From: an uncultured Lachnospiraceae bacterium
Lineage (GTDB): Bacteria > Bacillota > Clostridia > Lachnospirales > Lachnospiraceae
Reading direction: 5' to 3'
NCBI GenBank assembly: GCA_910586605.1
Contig: CAJUJR010000045.1
Span: forward strand, 1-25,737
Length of the DNA: 25,737 nt
Position 1 is the first letter of the stretch; every line of letters begins with the position of its first letter. The notes beneath the pieces are model-generated. The model worked only from the letters and a program-made list of their open reading frames with translations, made no database searches and was not told where the DNA came from. This document shows positions 7,096 to 13,759 of this stretch, piece after piece. A program made the position numbers and the translations under genes.

Positions 7096-8396
7096 TTTAC
7101 AAAATCCTCCCGTTCTAACCTTATACGGATTGCCCAAGCAGGAACCTTCTCTTCCTCATAATCTTCCATAAAAAGAAAGGCTGTCTGAAATTCCGGCTTC
7201 TTTTCTGGATAAATGCCTTTTCCATCTGTAAAATATAAAAGCCCGCATAAATTCTTAAGTTCACCTTCTGCCAGCAGCCATTCCACATAAGAAAATGCTG
7301 GGCGGAAATCTGTCCCTCCGCCTCCCTGGATAGTAAAATCAGCAAAAAGGGCTTTGATTTCTTCCTGCCTTGTAATGACAATATCACTTTTTACCTCTTC
7401 ATCACATTGAAGTATATGGAGTTTACACTGATGGAAAAAATTATCCTCCTGGCTCAAAATTTCAAAAGTCTCCTGTAAAAAGCCCTGTACCAATTCTCCG
7501 CTGGTTGAATAACTTGTATCTACCACTACTACAAAATCACGTATCTTTTTCACTTCCCTGCTTTCTAAAGGCTCTATCAAGGGCATATTCTGATACAGTT
7601 GCAATCCATAGGTATAAAAATTCAGGTCAAATTCCTCCAAATCACAATGCATTTCCTCATGCAAAACAGCAAATTTCCTTAAAAAATCCCGGTATGTCCG
7701 CCGTGCCTTCCGCGCTTTCATCTGAAAGGCAATCAGTTCTTCGCCCTCTTCTGATTCGCGCCCACGTCTCTGCTGTTCCATCTGTGTCTGCCTCGCAATC
7801 TTATCCCAGTTCTTTCTTGCCGCTTCTGCCTCTGTCCTTCCCTTTTCTTCTTTAGGCCAGAACGCATGGTCATCTGCAAAAAATTCCTGATGGAGTTCCT
7901 GTACCTTTTCCGGCTCTTTTTCCAATAAGAAACGGTACGCCTGTGCTGCTGAAACTCCCATGCCATCTTTTTCCAAAGCTTCATACGTTCTTTGGCGGAG
8001 CCAGCCAATAATGCGCCTGGTGCACTTTTTCTCCATATGGTCAATAATATATTCCACTACAATATCACAGGCAGTCCCCCATAAAAAACGTTCCCGATTC
8101 CCCCCAATCCAAAGATGGGAAAACATGCAGTGCAATACCGTATGGAGATACAGCCTGTCCAAATACGCTGCATTTTTTTTAAACAGACGAAGTAACTGTT
8201 CCTTAGAAAAATACAGGATAACACCATCTGTCGCAAATGTTATAATCCTGTTATCTGCTTTGGGCTCTAGTGCAGAAAGCGCAATCCCAAGGAAACGGAA
8301 CTCTATATAAAGCTCATCATGCGTATACCGTAAGATTTTTAACGCCATCTCTTCTTCCCATTCTTCCTGCGTCTGTACAGCAGGGCTTCTTTCCAT
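7092..8396 (-). CDS. VWA-like protein with peptidase-like N-terminal domain (DUF2201 type)
   Basis: A 434-residue partner of the MoxR ATPase. The N-terminal third resembles the putative metallopeptidase domain of this family, but its zinc motif reads H85-T-V-L-H89 with H94 nearby, so the catalytic glutamate of HExxH is replaced by threonine. A charged helical linker spans about 155-245. The C-terminal VWA-like domain has a full metal site: D293-T-S295-Y-S297, T362-D363 in GGGTDFRP, and D391 in FTDG. The frame runs far upstream into the LRR gene; the ATG at 8396 is chosen because AAGGAG lies six bases before it, while an ATG at 8432 has poor spacing. It couples to MoxR through an ATGA overlap. 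Likely presents clients to the ATPase. Confidence 0.85.
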   Translation of the reverse strand: MERSPAVQTQEEWEEEMALKILRYTHDELYIEFRFLGIALSALEPKADNRIITFATDGVILYFSKEQLLRLFKKNAAYLDRLYLHTVLHCMFSHLWIGGNRERFLWGTACDIVVEYIIDHMEKKCTRRIIGWLRQRTYEALEKDGMGVSAAQAYRFLLEKEPEKVQELHQEFFADDHAFWPKEEKGRTEAEAARKNWDKIARQTQMEQQRRGRESEEGEELIAFQMKARKARRTYRDFLRKFAVLHEEMHCDLEEFDLNFYTYGLQLYQNMPLIEPLESREVKKIRDFVVVVDTSYSTSGELVQGFLQETFEILSQEDNFFHQCKLHILQCDEEVKSDIVITRQEEIKALFADFTIQGGGGTDFRPAFSYVEWLLAEGELKNLCGLLYFTDGKGIYPEKKPEFQTAFLFMEDYEEEKVPAWAIRIRLEREDFVK

Positions 8397-8421
8397 CTGC
8401 CTCTCCTTCCTATCTGAAAAA

Positions 8422-9438
8422 TTAAAATTCATCAAAAGAATATTTTTCCTTTTTTTCGCCGGCACGCCATTTTTGCTGTATCTGCAAAAGCAAAGCCGCC
8501 CCCTCTGTCCAACCTCCAGAAGCGGCAAACTGCACTCCTCTTTTCATTTCTCTGTTTCCCAGATACCCTTTCTCCCCAAAAAACTGCAGCATTTTAAGAT
8601 TCTGTTCCTTTACCAGGACTTCTATTACCTGTGCTGCATGTTCTCTTAGGTAATCTTCATATCTTTGTTTACTTTCCTCTGTTACGCCTACAGGATAAAA
8701 AAGGCGCAGCCCCGCCATATAACACAATGTCCGCACACTTTCCTCTGCCTGCGCCTGGACAAAAACAGCATCATACTGAGACAGGCCAACAACCCCCTCA
8801 TGGAAGCACTGCCTGGCACGGAATCCCTCTCCTGTGATATTCAGTTCAAAAATATGCGCCGGGCCAATCTCATCATATGTCTCGCTATATTCCGGATAAA
8901 GCAGGGCTGCTTCCGTCTTGTGCCCTGTGATAAATTCTACCCGAGTTTCCAGTGAACGCTGCCCTAAAATCTGCTTTAACCCACTTGGCTCTGTAACACT
9001 TCCCAAAACAACAATTTCCCGAAGCCTCCTACAGTTCATAAAAGCGTCGCTTCCAATTTCAGACAGCCCATTCCCCACTGTCAGCCCTGTCAGCCTGCTG
9101 CACCGATAAAAACAGCAATTTCCAATTGCTTTAATACTTTTGGGCAGAGAAACCTTTTCCAGATATTCTCCACAAAGGCAGCGGATTTTTTTCTGCCTAA
9201 GAAGCTTTTGGAAAAGCCCTTTTGCCTCCTGTCCCATTAAGTTATCAGAACAAACCTCAAAATCCCCTGCTTTTTCAGTTTCAGAAAAACAGTAACTTCC
9301 AAGTTCTGTCACTGTTTTCCCAAACAGGGTTTCTGGAACAAAAATTTCAGGTAATGTCCCAAATACACGGAACAGGCAAATTCCCCCCTGCTCTGTTATC
9401 TTATACCAATACCAGTTTTCTGCCTCTGCTTCCTGCAT
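8422..9438 (-). CDS. Leucine-rich-repeat protein with ankyrin-like C-terminus
   Basis: A 338-residue protein with no signal peptide or membrane segment. The middle (about 95-150) holds two BspA/LRR_5-type repeats (SLPKSIKAIGNCCFYRC and LTVGNGLSEIGSDAFMNC). The last 80 residues are helical with an ankyrin-like pattern (GVQFAASGGWTEGAALLL). Both are protein-binding folds, and the lack of a secretion signal makes this an intracellular adaptor rather than a surface protein. The start is uncertain: ATG at 9438 lies one base after the stop of the upstream gene with a GGGGG tract about 12 bases away; ATG at 9459 adds seven residues but has no ribosome site. The VWA gene starts 25 bases after its stop. 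A client-recognition role for the MoxR-VWA pair is inference. Confidence 0.78.
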   Translation of the reverse strand: MQEAEAENWYWYKITEQGGICLFRVFGTLPEIFVPETLFGKTVTELGSYCFSETEKAGDFEVCSDNLMGQEAKGLFQKLLRQKKIRCLCGEYLEKVSLPKSIKAIGNCCFYRCSRLTGLTVGNGLSEIGSDAFMNCRRLREIVVLGSVTEPSGLKQILGQRSLETRVEFITGHKTEAALLYPEYSETYDEIGPAHIFELNITGEGFRARQCFHEGVVGLSQYDAVFVQAQAEESVRTLCYMAGLRLFYPVGVTEESKQRYEDYLREHAAQVIEVLVKEQNLKMLQFFGEKGYLGNREMKRGVQFAASGGWTEGAALLLQIQQKWRAGEKKEKYSFDEF

Positions 9439-9439
9439 A

Positions 9440-9862
9440 TTAAAGAGAACCCCCTGCATATTTCAAAATTTCATCAATAAAACTAAGGCCTACCTTATAT
9501 AGTATGAAAAGAATTATCACCGCCAAGGACATAACAAGGATGCGGTATAAAATATAGGCAACTGCAAAAGATTTTTTATATGGCGGCGTCTTTTTGCGGA
9601 TAGCCAGGATTAACATATAAATAAACCCCAAAACCGGGACATTCATAAAACAAAGCACCTGGAACCATTGCCCCACTTTCCCATAACGCTGCAGCCTCGT
9701 TGGTTTCTGCTGCGCCTTTACAGGCTTTGGCTGATTTAGTTTTAGCTGCCCTGACGGCTGCTTTGGCAAAAGCTGCTCTTGCGGCTCCTGCCCTGATGGC
9801 TGCAGTTTTGTCGGGGGCAGCTGCCTTATTGCCCCCATTTCCTTTGTGTCTTTTGAATCCAT
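9440..9862 (-). CDS. Two-TM protein with Pro/Gln-rich N-terminus, unknown function
   Basis: A 140-residue protein that I do not recognise. Residues 1-55 are low-complexity, rich in Pro, Gln and Lys and probably disordered. Two hydrophobic segments follow (about 67-87 and 100-124), separated by a short basic loop (IRKKTPPYKK), so both ends should lie on the same side of the membrane, probably inside. The ATG follows GGGAGGA. It begins 49 bases after the PBP stop and ends one base before the LRR start, so it belongs to the same transcript and could be a membrane anchor for the LRR-VWA-MoxR proteins; that is a guess from position only. An overlapping frame on the same strand is Ala-rich and judged spurious. 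Confidence 0.75.
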   Translation of the reverse strand: MDSKDTKEMGAIRQLPPTKLQPSGQEPQEQLLPKQPSGQLKLNQPKPVKAQQKPTRLQRYGKVGQWFQVLCFMNVPVLGFIYMLILAIRKKTPPYKKSFAVAYILYRILVMSLAVIILFILYKVGLSFIDEILKYAGGSL

Positions 9863-9877
9863 CTGTTTTCCTCCCTG

Positions 9878-9892
9878 CCAGAGCGTGTCTGG
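9878..9892 (-). other. Small hairpin between the PBP gene and the two-TM gene
   Basis: CCAGA and TCTGG arms with a five-base loop lie in the 49-base gap ahead of the ribosome site of the two-TM gene. There is no T-run, so it is not a classical terminator. It could lower read-through or be a transcript-processing site, or be chance. Confidence 0.25.
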
Positions 9893-9911
9893 ACATCATT
9901 TTCTCCTATCC

Positions 9912-12695
9912 CTAGGGCGTATCCTCATCAGGTTCTGCGCTTGGCTGCGGTTCTGTGGTAGTCCGTGGCTGCATATTATGCGTTGACGAATTCTTAATTG
10001 GAAGCCCCCTAAGATATCCTGCATTTTTGATAAAAGCTTCCCGTAAAGCAGCGTATTCACTATAATTTTTGCACGCCTCCACAGCCTCCCTTGCCTTGTC
10101 AATCAACTCCTCTGAATTAGACGGCAGGTACTTATACGTCTTTAACTTCTTAATCCTCGTCTTGGCAAGCTTAATCCTGCTCTCCTTAAGTTTCTTGGCA
10201 CGTGCTTCTTCCGATGCCTGCTGCCGCTCTTTTGCAAGAAGCTCATATCCTTCCTGCTGCGCTTTTGCATATTCTGAAGCTGCCTTGCTCCAGTTCACAT
10301 TTTCATCCTTTAAAGATTCATACTTGCCCTTTAACCTCTTTACAAAGTTTTTGCGGACATTATCATCCTCCAGCGCGGCAATCATATCACTGAGTTCTTC
10401 ATATTCTTCATTAAATGCATGATAATCTGCAAGGCTTTCTAATGTCATCTTTTCAAATGCCCGCAGGCGTTTCCGCACAGCCTTCTGATATTCCTTTTCT
10501 TTAAGTTTTATGGCATATTCTGCTTTTTCAGATAAGATCTTTGTCGAAAAATAATCTTTTCCGCCTGTCCTTTTTTTCTCCCCGTTTGTCTCCGTCCCCT
10601 CCACAATTGTGCCATCTTTTTTGTATTTTGCAAGGCATATCGTCTCTGGCATAGTAAAATCAAGCGGTTCAAGATTCTTATGGATAATATCCATATAGCT
10701 TTTCCAGATTTTTCCTGAAATAGACGCTCCAGTTGCCCCTGGCATCGCCCTTGGCGTATCATAGCCCGCCCAAACCACTGTTGTATAGTATTTCGTATAT
10801 CCACAAAACCATACATCCTTCCCGGAATTTGCCGTACCAGTCTTTCCGGCACAAATCTGGTCATTTTCAAGCTTTAAGGCATGTCCCGTTCCATATGGCT
10901 CATTTAACACGCCTTTTAAAATATCCGTCATCAGCCAAGCGGCATCCCCCGAATATATCTGTGTTTCTTCCTCTGTATTCTTATATATAGTGCCGTCTGA
11001 CACACGCTCAATCTTTTTAATGCAGGTCCTGTCGCTATAACTGCCCCCATTTGCCAATGTAGAATACCCCTTTGCCATATCCACGACGCGGACGCCCTCC
11101 GTAAATCCCCCTAAAGAAAGGGCAAGGTTATCATTATCAATATAACTTAAATTATGGAATTGCATTTTATCTAAAAAAGACATCCCGTACTTTGGGGTAA
11201 TTGTTTCAAGCACCTGCCATGCAATCGTATTAATCGAACGCGCAACGGCCTCCCTTACCCTGACTTCCCCACGGTAAGAGCCTCCGGAGTTTTTCGGTCC
11301 ATTTTCTATTGGCCTATCAACCATCAGCGTAGATGGCGAATATACACCGGACTCAAACCCTGGCGTATAATCAATCAACGGCTTAATAGAGCTTCCTGAC
11401 TGCCTTGCAGACAGATATGCCCTGTTATAGGCGTCTTTTGTGCCCCGCCCCCCTACAATTGCCACAACATAATTTGAGCCATTGTCAACACAGACTGCCG
11501 CTCCCTGAAGCGCATATTTCCCGCTTCCTTTATCTCTTTCCTTATTGTAAGCAAGGCCATCATTTACTGCTTTTTGCAGCTTTTTCTGCTTATTCATATT
11601 GATGGATGTATACAATTTATACCCCCCTGCGCGTATTTCTGTGCATTTCTGGCTATATGCCTCGCTATACCGCTTGTGGTATGCTTTATAATCCTTCTCA
11701 TCTGCAAAAGTATACTGGAACCTAAATTCATCCTTTTCCATCAATGCAAGCGCTGCGCAATGGATCGCATAGCTTGTCACATAACTCTCATTTGTCCCAT
11801 CTTCTGCAATCTGCAACGCTTTTAGCTTCTTCTTTACTGCAACTTTATATTCTTTCTCCGTAATCACATTTTGCTGCTGCATTACACTTAATATCCTGTT
11901 CCTTTTGTCCAGCGCAGCTTCTGGGTGCGCCACCGGATCATAACGGGAAGGATTATTGGACAGCCCAATCAAGGTTGCAGCCTCCTGCGGCTCCAAATCT
12001 GCGCATTTTTTCCCAAAATAATACTGGCTTGCCGCCTCTACCCCATAGCAACGGTTTCCATAGAAGTTACTGTTACAGTAAAACTCCATAATCTGGTCTT
12101 TGGTAAACTCTGCCTCCACGGCAGGCGCCAATAGTATTTCTGTCAATTTCCTGGTATAATTTTTATCTTGGGTTAAGAGATTGTTTTTGATAATTTGCTG
12201 GGTAATGGTGCTCCCACCTTGTTTGATTTCCATATTATTCTTCAAAAGAGAAATCCCTGCACGCAGGGTCGCAAGAAAATCCACACCGCCATGCGTCTTA
12301 AAACGCCTGTCCTCCACAGCGATATAGCCATTATAAAGATAAGGGGAGATATTTTTAATTTCCACATATGTATAGCGCCCAGTATTCACCGAGCCGATCT
12401 GCTTCCCCTTCGCATCATAAATAACAGTATCCTCACTCATAATAAAATCGTCCGCGCTTAAATGAACCAGCTTATCAAACACTTGTTCCCTCGCATCCGT
12501 CACCATTGGCAGGACTTTTATATATACACATATCCCTGCAATAAAGCACACCACCAAAACCGATGCAAGAATCCCAAGCATTGTACCAAATACATTGGAA
12601 ACCACACCGGCATAGCTGACTGCAGTCCCTGCGATAAGCCGCAATCCATCTGCAATCCCTGTCACTATCTTCTTAAATATTTTTTTACCGCCCAT
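9912..12695 (-). CDS. Class A penicillin-binding protein (PBP1A type) with long C-terminal extension
   Basis: A 927-residue bifunctional peptidoglycan synthase anchored by one membrane segment (about 40-60). The glycosyltransferase domain (GT51) has EDRRF at 128-132 with catalytic E128 and QGGSTITQQ at 159-167. The transpeptidase domain has SSIK at 435-438, SIN at 487-489 and KTGT at 618-621, so both activities look intact. After about residue 690 comes a 200-residue Lys/Glu-rich helical stretch, then a Thr/Pro/Glu-rich tail; this is longer than a standard PBP1A and contains no domain I recognise. The ATG follows AGGAGG perfectly spaced. A consensus promoter lies at 12731-12759, back to back with that of tyrA. 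First gene of the seven-gene minus-strand run. Confidence 0.96.
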   Translation of the reverse strand: MGGKKIFKKIVTGIADGLRLIAGTAVSYAGVVSNVFGTMLGILASVLVVCFIAGICVYIKVLPMVTDAREQVFDKLVHLSADDFIMSEDTVIYDAKGKQIGSVNTGRYTYVEIKNISPYLYNGYIAVEDRRFKTHGGVDFLATLRAGISLLKNNMEIKQGGSTITQQIIKNNLLTQDKNYTRKLTEILLAPAVEAEFTKDQIMEFYCNSNFYGNRCYGVEAASQYYFGKKCADLEPQEAATLIGLSNNPSRYDPVAHPEAALDKRNRILSVMQQQNVITEKEYKVAVKKKLKALQIAEDGTNESYVTSYAIHCAALALMEKDEFRFQYTFADEKDYKAYHKRYSEAYSQKCTEIRAGGYKLYTSINMNKQKKLQKAVNDGLAYNKERDKGSGKYALQGAAVCVDNGSNYVVAIVGGRGTKDAYNRAYLSARQSGSSIKPLIDYTPGFESGVYSPSTLMVDRPIENGPKNSGGSYRGEVRVREAVARSINTIAWQVLETITPKYGMSFLDKMQFHNLSYIDNDNLALSLGGFTEGVRVVDMAKGYSTLANGGSYSDRTCIKKIERVSDGTIYKNTEEETQIYSGDAAWLMTDILKGVLNEPYGTGHALKLENDQICAGKTGTANSGKDVWFCGYTKYYTTVVWAGYDTPRAMPGATGASISGKIWKSYMDIIHKNLEPLDFTMPETICLAKYKKDGTIVEGTETNGEKKRTGGKDYFSTKILSEKAEYAIKLKEKEYQKAVRKRLRAFEKMTLESLADYHAFNEEYEELSDMIAALEDDNVRKNFVKRLKGKYESLKDENVNWSKAASEYAKAQQEGYELLAKERQQASEEARAKKLKESRIKLAKTRIKKLKTYKYLPSNSEELIDKAREAVEACKNYSEYAALREAFIKNAGYLRGLPIKNSSTHNMQPRTTTEPQPSAEPDEDTP

Positions 12696-12730
12696 AGAAT
12701 ACCTCCTGTCTGTTTCAGTAACCCCCTCCT

Positions 12731-12759
12731 ATTATACTTCCCAATTGCACTTTTTTCAA
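12731..12759 (-). promoter_or_regulatory. Sigma-A promoter for the PBP operon
   Basis: On the minus strand TTGAAA (12754-12759) and a perfect TATAAT (12731-12736) are separated by 17 bases. The leader is short (about 30 bases). Its -35 box is one base from the -35 box of the divergent tyrA promoter. Confidence 0.8.
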
Positions 12760-12760
12760 G

Positions 12761-12789
12761 TTGACACCCTATTCTTCCTTATGTAAAAT
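12761..12789 (+). promoter_or_regulatory. Sigma-A promoter for tyrA-pcrA
   Basis: A perfect TTGACA (12761-12766) and TAAAAT (12784-12789) are separated by 17 bases. The leader to the tyrA start is about 65 bases and contains one copy of the GTTACTATT intergenic motif at 12800. No T-box or riboswitch could be recognised in it. Confidence 0.8.
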
Positions 12790-12799
12790 AAATATTATT

Positions 12800-12808
12800 G
12801 TTACTATT
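12800..12808 (+). repeat. Intergenic motif GTTACTATT in the tyrA leader
   Basis: Nine bases shared with the other intergenic copies. The following bases (GTTGCTAATCAC) differ from the CACRGCC extension, so this may be a diverged or partial copy, or chance. Confidence 0.35.
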
Positions 12809-12860
12809 GTTGCTAATCACACCCCTATGCGCAAAAGACAGCGCAGAAATGAGGATTATT

Positions 12861-13736
12861 ATGAACCAAGAAAAACAACTCTCCCATTTTGGGTTTATTG
12901 GCTTTGGCCTGATTGGGGGCTCTATTGCCCATGCACTTAGGAACTTGTATCCTAAAAGCACTATATTTGCCTATAACTACTATGAAACAAAAAGCCATCC
13001 GCAATTAGAGCTTGCAAAAAACGAAGGAACGCTTTCCTTCATCAGCACTTCATTAGCTGACTTTTCTTCTTGTGAAGTGATTTTCCTCTGTGCCCCGGTC
13101 CTAACCAATATTTCTTACCTAAAACGGCTGCTGCCCCACCTAAACCCCAACTGTATGATTACTGATGTTGGGAGTGTAAAGGGCAATATACATAAAGCAA
13201 TTGACAGCCTTGGGCTAAACCGCCAGTTTGTTGGAGGCCACCCGATGGCCGGCTCTGAAAAAACCGGCTATGCAAACTCCGACGCTGCCCTTCTTCACGG
13301 GGCATATTACCTGTTGACGCCAACAAAGGAAACCAAAGCTTCCTACACTGAATGGCTGAAACAATTCGTAACCGCTGCGGGCGCCTGCTGTATGGTGCTT
13401 GATGAAGCTTCCCATGATGAAATCACGGCAGGAATCAGCCATGCCCCACATATTATTTCGGCAGTTCTTGTAAATACCGTAGCATTACATGACAAAAAGG
13501 GGCATTATAAAAAACTTGCTGCAGGGGGGTTCCGCGATATTACACGCATTTCTTCCTCTTCCCCGGAAATGTGGGAAAATATCTGCTTAAGCAATAAAGA
13601 CTGTATCCTGGACTTCCTGGAGGAATATATGGAGGCACTGCAAAAAGCACGGGAAGATATTGAAAAAAGTGACAGTAAAGAGCTTACAAAGCTTTTTAGC
13701 GATGCAAAAGCATACCGTGACACAATTAAAGAATAA
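12861..13736 (+). CDS. tyrA: Prephenate dehydrogenase
   Basis: A 291-residue NAD(P)-dependent enzyme that converts prephenate to 4-hydroxyphenylpyruvate in tyrosine synthesis. The N-terminal dinucleotide fold shows GFGLIGGS at 14-21; DVGSVKG is at 102-108, the family signature GGHPMAGSE at 125-133, and SHAPH at 193-197. There is no C-terminal ACT domain and no fused chorismate mutase, so feedback control by an attached regulatory domain is not expected. The frame opens upstream at 12798, but the ATG at 12861 follows GAGG by six bases and gives the normal N-terminus; ATG at 12849 is an alternative with four more residues. The pcrA gene follows after 23 bases. Confidence 0.96.
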   Translation: MNQEKQLSHFGFIGFGLIGGSIAHALRNLYPKSTIFAYNYYETKSHPQLELAKNEGTLSFISTSLADFSSCEVIFLCAPVLTNISYLKRLLPHLNPNCMITDVGSVKGNIHKAIDSLGLNRQFVGGHPMAGSEKTGYANSDAALLHGAYYLLTPTKETKASYTEWLKQFVTAAGACCMVLDEASHDEITAGISHAPHIISAVLVNTVALHDKKGHYKKLAAGGFRDITRISSSSPEMWENICLSNKDCILDFLEEYMEALQKAREDIEKSDSKELTKLFSDAKAYRDTIKE

Positions 13737-13759
13737 CAAGATAAAATTGGAGGTGGACT

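Noticed and set aside
9576..9899. Ala-rich 107-codon frame overlapping the two-TM gene
   Set aside because: Out-of-frame reading of the Pro/Gln-rich segment; the other frame has the ribosome site and membrane segments.
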